Shown: in pieces, positions 1 to 11,672 of the stretch
Numbering within the stretch: the first letter of the stretch is position 1
Layout of the letters: every line of letters begins with the position of its first letter
NCBI GenBank assembly: GCA_024195265.1
Contig: JAJLRJ010000001.1
Span: 10,094,585-10,158,584 of the forward strand
Direction of reading: 5' to 3'
Origin: Dendrophyllia cribrosa
Lineage: Eukaryota; Cnidaria; Anthozoa; Scleractinia; Dendrophylliidae
DNA length: 64,000 nt
Translations under genes and position numbers: made by a program
Notes under the pieces: generated by a model
What the model was told of the DNA's origin: nothing
Seen by the model: the letters and a program-made list of their open reading frames with translations, nothing else
Database searches by the model: none

Positions 1-2336
1 CTTTCATTTTTAAAAATAGTTGAGTTTGATTTATTATCGGACGACAGTGCACTACTCATCTTATCAAAAAAATTAATTGAAATTCCGATCTGTTAGTGTT
101 TCTTAATGAACTTGCTGTTAGTTATTCCTATTTCAAGATTTATTAATTTTACGGCTTTTGGCAGTAAACAACATTTATTATTGCACATTCTTTGCAAAAA
201 GGATTTGTATTCCCTGGTAACCAACAAAGATTCTCTGAAGAGAATCTATGAAGAGTCTCTTTACTGAAGATCAGTCTTACTACCGTATCAGTCTTAAAAC
301 CCTTTTCGTGTGGGTTAAATTTTTCGTTCCCGTTAAAACAAATTTACATTGATATATCCGAAATTAAAACAAATTGCGGGAAAATTTTTCCAAAAGCTTT
401 AAAATGATGCTTTTTGTTTTTTTCAGCGTGAAATGATGAATCAGTGTGTTTTGCGATAAAAACAAAGATGTGCTATTACGAGCATACATATTTGTCATTC
501 GCCCACAATTTGCAAATTAAACTAAAATTTGGTCATTGTGTCTCGCGCAATGAATGTAGGTTTTGAATTGCAAAACTTTCAGTTAATTGCATAACGAGAA
601 TTTAAAACTACTCATAGTTTAGAATAAAAAGAGTTAATTTCCGTGGGAAACGCTTCTGTCCTCGCGTATGACGCACTGAATTTTCTTGTTCGACAAAGCA
701 AAAGCAACTCGGCTATAAACACACGGTATTTGCTTTGGCTGTTTCGAAAGAAAAACACACTTCTCGACAAAATGGCCTCCTATAGACCTTTCTTATAAAC
801 ATGTGGTCTATGGTGAAAAAGTTAAATAGATAAGAGAAACAAAAATATTCAGTATTCAGAGATCAGTGCACGTGAATATCATATTTTAAGAGCTAATAAA
901 AACTTGAATACTACAAAGAAATATCTTCATTGATCTTCGGGGCTTCACACCGATAATAACAATAATAATAAAAAAATTTTAAGCTCAAATTTAATCGTAC
1001 AAAAAGTCGTTAAGTGACTATTTTACATGCGAAAGAGTTTTTTTTAGATAATCTTTACTTTGAGGGAAAATATGAATCAATTTTATCGGTGGTTTTCATC
1101 CGCCTTTCACAAGCGGTCTTTTACTGTTCAGAGCTTTAAGTGAAACAGTCCATTATTTTCTTCTAAATGTAGAAATTATTGTGTCCGCAAACTTCATAAT
1201 AATCGATAAAAAACCTGGAAAAACAATACAACAGAAATTATTCCCACGCAACATCTGTCTGTAAATTGATCACAAATCAAATTTGTCACATAACAACCTA
1301 TTCCTTCGAAAGGAAAATGAGTTGTTTTAAAACACATAAATCTTTAGTTTTGATTCCCCTGCTGTCAAAAGAAAACGTTTGTTTTAGTTTCATCAGGAAA
1401 GATAAGTTAATTTCTTAACATTTTTACAATTTCCATTCACTATCTTCCCGTGAAGTGAATGTTGTGAGTGTCACTAAAGTTATTGGACTCAATCTGTGGT
1501 CAATAAATTCGTTATCGACCTCTCATTTTTCATAAATTCACAGCGCCACATATCACCACATCAGTTCAGGTTATAGAATATTTAATGAAAAACGATACTC
1601 ACAATATTCAACCAGATTAAATTTCAATTCAACAAATATCATGGGCCATTTTATGGTAGCAGAAAAGATACATTTACTTCTGGGGAAAAAAGGATTCGGA
1701 AATTACAATCAGTACGATTCGTGTAATTTTATGTAATAATAAAATAGGCAGGGACTGACTGGCAAAGCATTTTTAGCGCTGGATATAAACCTTCCGCTTT
1801 AAAAAAAAAAAGGCCTGATATTTTATGTTTATTTCAAGATTCATTTTAATTTTCTTTTTTGAATCCATGTCTTGTTTATGTATGTCTTCGCTTTTATTCA
1901 TTCATATGTTCGAATAAAGATCTGCATGTCTATTGACTATTGAAAGTAAAAGGGTATATCCCTTTCAACGCCAAGACCACCACGTTCAAAACGAAAATGA
2001 TTCCAAATTCAATTGTGTAAATCATCGCGAAATTACTGAGGAAGATATATACAGCTAAAGAGCTTTTCTTTGAATGAACATACTTAAACAAGCTATGTCG
2101 CTATTTTTAGGATTACTTTAAAAAGCCCAAAAGACATATTTATCTCAGTGGAAACACAATGAATGGTGCAGTTTTGTTTTAAATTATTCTACTACGTGCT
2201 CTATAAGAATAAACGTAAGTGTCTTGAGCTGGAAATGGATTGCAACTTGAAAAACCTGGGCCTTGGTTGTATCTTAAAAAAATTGCTAAAACTCTGATTA
2301 TGGTTTATTCTCTCTTCGAAATTAGTGTTCTATAAG
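1..2336. other. AT-rich non-coding stretch
   Basis: I see no open reading frame of convincing length, no RNA gene and no clear repeat element on either strand. There are only short A/T-rich runs, such as an AAT microsatellite near 957-972 and an A-run near 1800-1812. Its function is unknown. Confidence 0.5.
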
Positions 2337-2736
2337 CATCTCATGTATGACAAAAGTAATTAGGTTTAATTTGGGGTCGTTTTGGTATGAGTATATAAGA
2401 AGGTAAGGTATATAAGAGTGCTAGACGTTCCGTGCGATACGCGCTAAGGAGATGCTCCTGGACTATACTAGTACTGGAAAGAAAATTGGGTGAATATCTT
2501 TTCATGCCATCTTGGATTGTGAAAAACAAACAGAGGGGGATTGGGACGAGTAAACATTGCCAAGTGAGTGGGGATCGATATAAGGACAGAAAGAAAGCGA
2601 GGAGAGGAAATGGAGAGAGAAGAATACACTTTGGTCTGGGAATGTTTATAGGGTGAGTTACCATATACCGCATTGCGAGCGCAACTGCTGTTTAACTTCA
2701 CTAGCGAAAGACAGCGACTTCATTGGTTTTTATTTA

Positions 2737-3012
2737 GAGCGGTTTTCACAAGAGTGTTGTAAAAACAAAACCAAAGTATAAATCACTCTGACCGCGCCAA
2801 TCACTACAAAAGCGGACAATCCAATTAACCAATCAGAGCTTGACACGAATACATGTCGCCTGCGCCAAGCACGGAAAAACGCTTGCAAGTACTTCTGGTT
2901 TTACTTCTGATGGGTTGAGAAATACGCGCGAGATTTTTTAGCCAATCGCAAAGCCAAGCAATGCAAAACCAAAGCAACCACGAAATTACTTTTGACACTC
3001 AATTGAAATCTG
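2737..3012. mobile_element. MITE-like element, short copy of the 19736-20580 family
   Basis: The left end (GAGCGGTTTTCACAAGAGTG, then an A-rich stretch with AAACCAAAG) and the right end (ACTCAATTGAAATCTG) form an imperfect inverted pair. Internal blocks also match the element at 19736-20580: CCAATCAGAGCT, TACATGTCG, GCGCGAGATTTTTTA and CCAATC-CAAAG. This is therefore a roughly 275-bp copy without the long internal insertion of the other. No transposase is present. The short reading frames across it are chance. Confidence 0.6.
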
Positions 3013-3966
3013 TTTTTAGCGGAAATGTAAATAAATTCGGTTTTGAACATGACGAATCCAATTCCTGCATTTAATAGACCCTTAGGGAGTTGGTACACTG
3101 TAGTTTTAAAGCTTGTTATCTAATGTAACCTCAAGCAATTTGAGATATTCGGTAGACTTGATGGTTTCTCCAGTTGTCGTTGTTCCTACTATCAGTTTAT
3201 CAATATTACATTACATATCTCATCATGGTTGTCCTTTAAAAAATTGTACCTTCACCATCTAGATATAAATAGACAATGTGAAACGATGATAAAATTGCTG
3301 ACAAAAAAAACCAAGCCATCTAGATACAGTTTGTTCGGAATCCCCCATTCTTCAGTGATTGTTCGTACATGGACGGTGGAAGTGGACCCCAGTGTTCTCA
3401 CCAGAATTTTGCCTTGGGGGTCTCAGGACCCCCCTGCCTGATAAATAGGGGCCCTGCAGGAACTTAAGGGGGTCAAAGTTAATCGCGATCCGCCATGTTG
3501 TTTTCGAAAACGAAGCAAAAACCACGAGGAAGAAATAACGTCAGCCCACAATCTACATGGTCAGTATTATGATCCAAGATGAGGGCCGAAATCGTATACT
3601 GAAGGAGCTAGGTTTGAACCAACAGAGATTAAACTGGTTGAAGGTTTTAAAATGGTACTTTTAATGCATTATTTTCATTTAATTGTACTTATTTCCAGCA
3701 GAAAACACTGAAGTATTGCTCACTGACTTCTATTAGTCCATTTTACTCGTTACATCTGATCTGAACTTGTGCGCCATCAGGGACGCATTTACTTGGCTTT
3801 TAATGCGCCATTTCAATTTTTTAAGGCCGCGGCCTGGTAAGAACACTAGGATCATGGATCAGTAGACCTGCATTGTGTATTTTGTAAGCCATAACATTCG
3901 GAAGATGTTCCATAGTAGAGGACCAGACAACCTCTATCAGCACGCACTTCATTTGATCCTTCCAGC

Positions 3967-4820
3967 TTAAAGGAACACTGTCCCGCCAAAATGACAAAAT
4001 TTCGCTTTTCTTTTTTCCATGTTACAGTGGAACCCCGATATAACGATATGCCAAGGGAGCGGTGAAATTATATCAAAAGCTACTTGGGACTTTATTCTAC
4101 GCACTTGGCAGTAAATTTATGTATACCATTATTGTTATCGTTAATGTTATTGACGTTTGATCCCAAAAAATTGTATTTGTATCCATATTTCCAGGTGTAT
4201 CCAGGGAAGGCCAAGAGCAATTTTTTTCCCCACCAAAACAAGCCTTGCAGGACCAACAAAAAATATTTTCGACACCGGGCTCTCACTTAATTATCACAAC
4301 CCACCACCCTCTTTCCTCCAAGTCTGGATCCACCACTCAGTACATTTACTGTTCAAAATATTTGCATTTTTCACTTCACAATCACAAAGAACTTGTAATG
4401 TTATGTAATTCTAAAATGACGGTAACTGACCCAACAAATAAATTTATGAAATTATCAAAATCTGTTTGTACATTTACTGTTTCCGTTATGTTTTATTGCC
4501 CAGCATCTGCTCGTAACATTATGAATCATTACAATCTGTAACTTCTATTTTGTCTCTTTAGTTAATACTCCTTTTTTTTTTTTTTTTTTTTTTATTGCAA
4601 CACACAAAACATATACTTACAAACAGATACATACAATACAATAATTCGTGCAACCACATACAATACGATATTCCTACAAAGTGCGCTTTTACAAGTCCTT
4701 TGCTTTTATCACTTTTGGCGATTGTTTCTTCTTAATTCCAGATAATAAAACAAGCTTAAAGCAAGCGCCTGGCCATATCTATGAAAACGCGATATATCAG
4801 CCGGGACAGTGTCCCTTTAA
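3967..4820. mobile_element. MITE with TTAA flanks, long copy
   Basis: The terminal inverted repeats read AGGAACACTGTCCCG on the left and CGGGACAGTGTCCCT on the right, and both are flanked by TTAA. A second copy of the family lies at 6475-6875 and shares the internal right-end block GATAATAAA-CAAG-CTTAAAGCAAGC-CCTGGCCAT. The long copy also contains a T-run (about 4570-4593) and a fragment of a different repeat near 4025-4080. TTAA target duplications are typical of piggyBac-type insertion, but the ends do not start with the usual CCY, so that assignment is only a suggestion. The reading frames inside look non-coding. Confidence 0.65.
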
Positions 4821-4879
4821 CTTACAACTGAATCTAGCTTCACTCTGTTCTTATGATGTGATCAGATTGAGTGATTACT

Positions 4880-5900
4880 ATGAAAAACCATATGCCTTGA
4901 GTTTGTCTGTCATCATCATTTTCTCGTGTCCCTTGAGAGTACTCCGACATATTGCTGGAAATCTGCAGCCAGCAGCTTCCATTCTTCAGTGTAGGTCTTA
5001 GCAAAGTTGTTTAACAGTTATGTTTTTTCTCTGTATACGTATGCCGATAAGCAAGGACCCGGAACTCAGTATCAAAGCGCCCATTCACTTGTCTACTCAG
5101 CAGTTGCTCCGCCGTAGACCTGTTCGAAGTGCAAAGCAGGGTTATGGGGCGATAGTCCTTTTCATCTAGTCGATCATCCTTTTTGTACACAGGGTTCCAC
5201 TCACCGGCAATAAAGTCACAGCCAGAGACCTTTCTGACATTTAGTTTCTTAAGGCTTGACTGGACCAGCTTGCTGCTAAAAGTGCGGGTTGAAAGCAGAA
5301 ATTACCAGGCTTGTTCTCATTTGCATTCTTATGTTTGTGAGACTGATAGTTAGACAAGTCTTCCTCTGTTAAGCTGTTGACACCTCTCCCAGCAATCCCA
5401 TCTATAACTACCATCGTGGAGAAATAGTTCCTTAAGATGTTAGTTACCCTGTCTTGATATTCTCTCTCTCCCCGTCTGTCCTGATATTAATGAAAGTCCT
5501 GTTTTGACCCTTGTTCTTCTTCACTAAGGGAAAGCCTGATCAAAGTCTTGTAGAAGTCATTTGGCTTGGACTTCAGCTGCATGCTTCAGGTCATCCACCT
5601 TCTGTTGCCAGTACTCTCTGATAGCCCTCCATCAACATTTACTTGCTTCATTTCTCCATTTCCTCTTCAGTTCACAGTTGTCTTCAGTCTTGTTGTGAGC
5701 ATATTGCCTAATATACTTTCTTTATGGCTTTTCTCCATTCCGGTGTCATATATAACACATCTATTTTTCTGAACCTCATTCTCTTAGTAGGCATATGCCC
5801 CTCTGCAACAGAGTTAAACAAGGACTCCCGGTATTTATACTTGTCGTCCAGTGTGTCAAAGGTATCCATAACATTCCAAGGAGCAGATTTGAGATCTCTA
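4880..5900 (-). pseudogene. Degenerate LINE ORF2 fragment (endonuclease-RT linker and start of RT)
   Basis: Read on the minus strand with frame changes, this stretch gives peptides typical of non-LTR retrotransposons. Near 5170-5230 is GEWNPVYKKDD followed by KDYRPITLLC (the YRP motif at the start of the RT fingers). It is followed toward 5040 by QLLSRQVNGRFD and AYRHTY, and near 4930-5000 by an EEWKLLAADFQQ-YVGVLS block. Upstream (5380-5900) are NYFSTMV and LTEEDL, and MTPEWRKAIKK, as in the linker between endonuclease and RT. Several stops and frameshifts are visible and the FADD catalytic motif is not reached, so this is a dead fragment. It abuts the MITE at 3967-4820 and a (TAA)n tract at 5909. 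I cannot name the clade. Confidence 0.65.
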
Positions 5901-5908
5901 TTAAATTT

Positions 5909-6470
5909 AATAATAATAATAATAATAATAATAATATTTATTCAGGGTGCCCACATCACCAAGGTGGTTTGTTAGTGGGGCCCTGCAAAAAGAAAAAAGT
6001 TGAAATACTTTAAAAATTTTGATAAAAACAAAAATCTTTACATTTTGTTTTAAAAAATTAAAAGTGAGTTGTTTGTATTAATCACAGGCTCTTCTAAAAA
6101 GTTTCATTCGGCAAGTCCTTGATAAAAAAATGCGTTGTTTGCCATAGTTTCTTTGAACTCTATTTAGATGAAAAATTGTTCTTATTTCGTGTATTATATG
6201 AATAGATGTTAAAATTTAAAATTTAGTGCTTCTGAATGTTATTACCTTCCATTGATGTTGTAACACTTTATCCTTCATCAGACCATCTATATATTTGGTG
6301 GTAGCCTGTTCCAGGTGTTCAGAAAGTGGGGAGTGCGCAGGATAGGCGACGCGCGGAAGGAAAAATAATGTTTGCGAGTGCTGAAGGAGGGGGATAAATG
6401 CCTCTCCCCAGTCTTCCCTCGTTTTACCCGCTCGTTCGCGCACCAGTTTTTAGCTGCTCCCCAGCCCCAC
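5909..6470 (-). repeat. (TAA)n tract and probable LINE 3' end
   Basis: A run of TAA/AAT units at about 5909-5938 is followed on the plus strand by ATTTATTCAGGGTGCCCAC. This is the layout expected of the 3' terminus of an L2/CR1-like element lying on the minus strand. The next 500 bp contain no conserved protein motif that I recognise, so the extent to about 6470 is uncertain. The small minus-strand reading frames here are unsupported. Confidence 0.35.
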
Positions 6471-6474
6471 AATC

Positions 6475-6875
6475 TTAAAGGGACACTGTCCCGTTGAAAT
6501 AACAAAATTTCCCTTACCTTATTTTCATGTTATATCGCCAAATGCCACCAAATATACAACTAAGTTGGATAAAAAGATTCTATATAGTCAGGAGCCCATC
6601 AATCCTGATATAGTAAAAGAAAAGCAGTAGTTTGGAGGTAAACTGCAGGATTGCAAGGATTGAAGTGGATTACAGTTTATCAAATTTGATTTCTTGACCG
6701 CCTGTCATGAAATCAAAATTGTCATTCTTGTGGAATTTTGCTGACCTTTTGAGCCTTTTGAGCCGTAGCGATTTTTCCTTCTTCAGTTCAAGATAATAAA
6801 GCAAGGCTGCTTAAAGCAAGCTCCTGGCCATAATCATGAAAACACGATATTTCAACCGGGACAATGTCCCTTTAA
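6475..6875. mobile_element. MITE with TTAA flanks, short copy
   Basis: This is the second copy of the 3967-4820 family. TTAA is followed by AGGGACACTGTCCCG on the left, and CGGGACAATGTCCCT is followed by TTAA on the right. Just inside the right end it shares GATAATAAAGCAAGG and GCTCCTGGCCATAATCATGA with the other copy. It is about 400 bp long with no coding capacity. Two diverged copies 2.5 kb apart show that this is a dispersed family. Confidence 0.7.
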
Positions 6876-7263
6876 CGTCTGGAACAGGCTTATTTGGTGG
6901 TGATCACGTATCTGCTATATTAAAGACTTCACTTGCCCTGAATAGTTCTGGCTTTTTTGTCAGAATCACATTCACCATGCCGAGTAGCAGATGTACATTA
7001 GAGTTCTAAGATCATTTTGTGTATAAGAAAATGTTCTTAGTTTTGATTTAACCAGAATTTTGACCCAAGGGAGTGACATAAAAATACCCACGAAACAACC
7101 TCTTCAACTCGCAAAATTTTTGTATAAAAACGAAAGATTTACCCCGTTAAGCCTCGCAGTAAAAATGTTCAAAACGAGGTTAAGCGGGGAAAAACAAAAC
7201 ATGTTATCAGCTCCGGGGAGTCACCGTAACTGCGTCTGCATGGCCGCCGCGCGTGATTAAGGT

Positions 7264-7390
7264 CCATGGTAAACGTGCAGCGTGCGTACATCGATTTATG
7301 GATGGGATGTACTTTAGCTTCTTGAGTGCTCAGCAAACCTTCCAAGTGCATCCATAACTCGATGTACGCACAGCTGCGACGTTTACCATT
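7264..7390. mobile_element. Palindromic MITE (foldback)
   Basis: The left arm (ATGGTAAACGTGCAGCGTGC, then GTACATCGATTTATGGATG) is an imperfect reverse complement of the right arm (CATCCATAACTCGATGTAC, then GCACAGCTGCGACGTTTACC). The two are separated by about 45 bp. The element would fold into a long hairpin and has no coding capacity. The arm core CCATAACTCGAT recurs in the palindrome at 12551-12682, so the two may be related. Confidence 0.6.
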
Positions 7391-8339
7391 TCTTTTATAA
7401 CATTTCATGACGGTAGCATCAAAATTGCCGGCAAAATAAGCTGAATGACGTGAGCGTGCTACCCACGGGCAAATGGATGGCGTGAATCAACCAATCAGAG
7501 CACGCGCTTTTTTCGAGGTATGTTAAAATCGAAATTAACGCATATTCTGTCCATTCTGTAATCAAAATACGCTAACAAAGCTATATTGTTTACATTCTCA
7601 CACACCAAAATTTTTCCAGGTACACATAGTCACACATAGTCAAAGCAGCGACTTCTTTCCATATTTTACGAGAGGAATAGATGCAATATTTTGAAGTATT
7701 CTGTTTTTGGAATGTGCAGAATATGTCCAAAAGAAACGCGCCCTTAAATTAACGCGAATTGAAGGGAAAACTACTGCAGAATAAAATAAGTTAACGCGGC
7801 AGAAAGAATGAAATTTCCAAATGAAGAAAAATAACACGACTATCAGAACGAAATTACACGTTTTGATGACAATAGGAAAAAATTGATATTCAACATGAAA
7901 ATAATAATTTAGCAAACAATATAAGAAAAGTTGTAAACCGTTATATGCGGTACACTTTGGAAGAAGGTGTTTAATTTCAATGAAACCAGAAAGATCTCCC
8001 CAACCTAGTTCAAGAAGGGCTTGAGATCGATACCGTTCACGGTCATTGGTAGAAAGTCGTATGTGATGACGTCTCTTTTTTCGAGAACGATCTCAAAGTA
8101 TATTGCCTACACTGAGCTTAAAAAAGATATTTTGGCCGAAATACGTGAACCAGATGTTGTTCGTGAGAAAGATATTTCTTGGTTTAAAATTTTCGAAGAT
8201 CTACCGAAGATTTCCGAAGATGTTTTAAATTTATCCGAATACTGTCCGAAGGTCTATGAACGTTTCTCATCATTTCCAAAACTTTCCGGAAATTGCTGCT
8301 CGTAATCATTGGAACCCGGCTATTAAAAAGTATTCGAAG

Positions 8340-9150
8340 ATATACCGAACTTCCCCGAGCGAATATGCTTACGCTGTTATATGGAACTTTCACGAGCGAA
8401 TATGTTTGCGTATTGGATGGAATTTTCACGGGCGAATCCGTTTACGCTGTTTAATGGCATTTTCACGAGCGAATATGTTTGCGCTGTTAGATGGTTCTTT
8501 CATGAGCTTATATGTTTACGCTGTTTAACGGAATTTTTCACTTGCGATTGCGTTCGCGCTGTTTTATGGTACTTTTCATGAGCGAATATGTTTGCGCTGT
8601 TTAACGAAAATTTTGCAAGCGTATGTGTTTCCGCCGCCGTATGGAGTTTTCACAAGCGTATGTGTTTCTCTTGTTTACGCTGTTTTATGGACTTTTTTGC
8701 GCTGGTAAATGGACCTTTTTCTCACAAGCGAATGTGCTTACGCGGTTATATCAAGTTTTCCCTTGGCGAATATGTTCTGCGCCGTTTAACGGACTTTTTC
8801 ACTAGAAAAATTTGTTTGCGCTGGTCCAGCGAATTTCCACGAACATATATGCTTTCCTTGCTAATTGGAATTTCCACGAGCGAATATGTTTGCGCTGTTT
8901 AACGGATTTTTTCATTAGCAAATTGTCGCGCGGGTCTATGGAGCTCTCGCGAACTTGTGTGTTTACGCTGTTAAAGGGACTTTCTCACCAACGGATTTGT
9001 TTGCGCTGGTCATGGAATTTGTCGCTAGCACGTATGTTTGGCGGCTTTTTGTAACTTTTCACGGCTGCTTTGTTTAGCTGTTATTGGAATTTCCACAAGC
9101 GCGTGTGTTTTGCGCTGCTATATGGAATATCCCGCCAGCAACGCGTTTGC
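8340..9150. repeat. 37-bp degenerate minisatellite
   Basis: About 20 diverged tandem copies are present, with a core like CACGAGCGAATATGTTTGCG followed by CTGTTTAATGGAATTTT. Copy starts at 8391, 8427, 8464 and 8501 give spacings of 36, 37 and 37 bases. Because 37 is not a multiple of three, all three plus frames repeat in turn and several short reading frames appear (for example 8588-8902). I read these as a by-product of the repeat and not as genes. Confidence 0.75.
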
Positions 9151-10700
9151 CTGGGGAGCACTTCCAGGCCCGACCTTAGTGGACATCAATTCTAGTCTGT
9201 TTTCTAGCTCTGTATTATCTTTCAGTGTCCGTCTATAGTTTATATCCTGTCTGTTTCCGTGGGTGACCTTTTTTGCGAAGCTTCCTCGAAGGGATTGTCT
9301 AATATCCTACATTGCTCTTTCCCTGGACGGGGTATTTCGGGGTTGCTTCGCTTTGGGGTTATACCCATCTCTTAGCGGTGTTTCTTTCTATGTTCTTTGT
9401 GTGCGCCTTCGTTTTGTCTGCTTGCTGGTGTTCTGTAGGGTTACCCCAAAGCGCGGCGGCCCCGGTGCCCCCATTACGTTAGGTTTCCATGTTATTGGTT
9501 ACGGCCTTGGCTAACACGGTACGTTTTGGAAACCGTTTCTTGTTGTTTCAAAGTCCGTTTTGCCGGTTTTAGTTTGCGGCAAGTCTACCACAACGAGGGA
9601 GGATTTTCTGAGTTATGGGAGGAGTACACATGATCTTCATGATCTTCTTCTTCTTGCTTACCCTATTTCTGAGTTTTGGGAGGAAAGTCTACATTAAGGT
9701 GCTTCCACCCTGGTTTCTCCTAGCACACTCATGCTTCCTGTGAGTTGCCAGGGATCTTAAGCCGAAGGGCTGACCTTTCCCGTATCTTATTACATCCTGA
9801 GGCATTGTTAGTTGGTAGCCCCAAACAATGGCGAAATTCAACATATTACGTAACTTTAAACCCCAAGAATAGTAGCGTGGGAATGGGTTGCGCAACCTCC
9901 GGCACGTTTTTGGCTATATAATCTTATTCTGGTGCGATCAGTCCTTCATAACATCAAAAGTCCTTTCCATACCGCTCGGGGAGGATTAGTTAAGTACGCC
10001 CCTCCCTCCTCCCCGCAGCAATGATAGCGCACGCTCCAGGGAGCTACCTACTCGCTACCGCCTCGGGCTGACCTTTCCCATATCTTATTACATCCTGAGG
10101 CATTGTTAGTTGGTAGCCCCGGTGAGAATATATCACGATTGTGCTTGGCAACTTTTGAGCACCTTTTGGCGTTTGAAGCCGTCCCTTTTTGCAGCTCTAA
10201 CAACTTCGAGCAAATTTCACCTTTCTGAGCAACTTTTGCCGGAACAAATTATAGATTTACAGCACATATCGATCAAGCACGAAACATTGAACGGTTTATG
10301 AACTATAAACAAATAACCTGACACTTGATAAGACGTCAAATGAACCATAAGCTTTGTTCCGTACTTTCCTTAAAAATCCGCCTATATTTTCAAAGAACTC
10401 TTTAAAGCTTAAAGTTTCAAGCTATTTTTCTTAACCGATATTAGCAATTATGGAGAAGGACGAAAATGCAGCTTTAATTGACGTTTGTACGAAAATATCA
10501 TGAAATTGAGGTAGCAACTTTTCGAATTTTTGGCAATTTTTTACCCCTTTTGGCATTCTCGGTAGCAACTTTTCAGCATCTTACAATCGGGACAGACTTT
10601 ATTTAAGGTACTTGCGAGGGGTGGCTTATTAGAGAGGAGGGGACTTAATAGAGAGGCCGAGGGGGGCTTATTGATTTAGCAAAATGCATCGCAATATACA
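9150..10700. other. Unassigned repeat-rich stretch with a 56-bp direct repeat
   Basis: No gene is supported. A block of about 56 bp that begins GGGCTGACCTTTCCC and ends TTAGTTGGTAGCCCC occurs near 9767-9822 and again near 10067-10122, about 300 bp apart in the same orientation. A shorter motif (CTGAGTT-TGGGAGGA) occurs near 9610 and 9670. The layout might be the debris of an LTR-type or other composite element, but no protein or terminal structure confirms it. Near 10610-10680 are GGGG-rich GGCTTATTAGAGAGG repeats. Confidence 0.4.
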
Positions 10701-10756
10701 CTATCAGGATATAATATGATATGATTTTTATTCAAGCATCGTAATGTAATTATTGT

Positions 10757-11672
10757 AGCATTAACTGATAAAAAATTGTAGTATTAATCCATCAAAGTAT
10801 TATTAGTGATGAAAAATTCTGGCAACTATTGTGAGCCACCTTACTCTCTGCGGCCGAGATTTGATGTCCGTTATCCGTAGTACAGAGGGTCCGTATTATA
10901 GGAATGATTTTAATAGAAAATATATGCATGGGGATTTTGCTGGGGCCAAGTGAAGCGTCCAGCACGGAGATGGGAATGGATAGGCCACGTGTTACGCAGG
11001 GAACCGTCAAATGACATCAGAATTGCAATGAGTTGGACACCACTTGAAAGAGATGAAGAAGAAGCCGAAGCCGAAGCCGAAGCCCACGACGACGACGACG
11101 ACGACGACGACGAAGACGACGACGAAGACGACGAAGGAGACGACGAAGGAGACGATGAAGAAGACGACGAAGAAGACGACGAAGAAGACGACGAAGAAGA
11201 AGACGAAAGGGAAGATGACCAAGACGACGACGACGACGACGAAGACGACGACGAAGACGACGAAGACGACGACGAAGACGACGACGAAGACGACGAGGAG
11301 ACGACGAAGGAGACGACGAAGGAGACGACGAAGGAGACGACGAAGGAGACGACGAAGGAGACGACGAAGGAGACGACGAAGCCGAAGACGAAGACGAAGA
11401 CGAAGACGAAGACGAAGACGAAGACGAAGACGAAGACGAAGACGAAGACGAAGACGAAGACGAAGACGAAGACGAAGACGAAGACGAAGACGATGACGAA
11501 GCCGAAGCCGAAGACGAAGACGAAGACGAGGACAATGACGACGACGACGACGACGAAGAAGACGACGACGAAGACGACGACGACGAAGAAGACGACGAAG
11601 AAGAAGAAGACGACGAAGAAGACGACGAAGGAGACGACGGAGTAGACGACGAAGGATTAACTGATTAATGAT
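10757..11672 (+). mobile_element. LINE 3' fragment with GAC/GAA expansion, duplicate copy 1
   Basis: This is the first of two head-to-tail copies offset by 916 bp. The plus-strand frame from 10950 reads KRPARRWEWIGHVLRREPSN followed by DIRIAMSWTPLE. This is the conserved RRW-WIGHVLR segment near the C-terminus of a non-LTR retrotransposon ORF2. Right after WTPLE, where related elements have a short basic GKRKRGRPK-type linker, the DNA becomes about 590 bp of GAC/GAA/GAG codon-like repeats (about 11055-11655) that end in unique sequence. The long reading frames of Asp/Glu, Thr/Lys, Arg or Ser that cross it on both strands come from the simple repeat and are not evidence of a protein. Confidence 0.7.

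Noticed and set aside
8021..8305. 94-codon plus-strand frame before the 37-bp minisatellite
   Set aside because: There is no recognisable domain, no splice context, and CCGAAGATTT-like internal repetition suggests that it is repeat-derived.
9263..9514. 83-codon plus-strand frame with hydrophobic stretch
   Set aside because: It has no start context or family resemblance and lies in an unassigned repeat region; chance is more likely.
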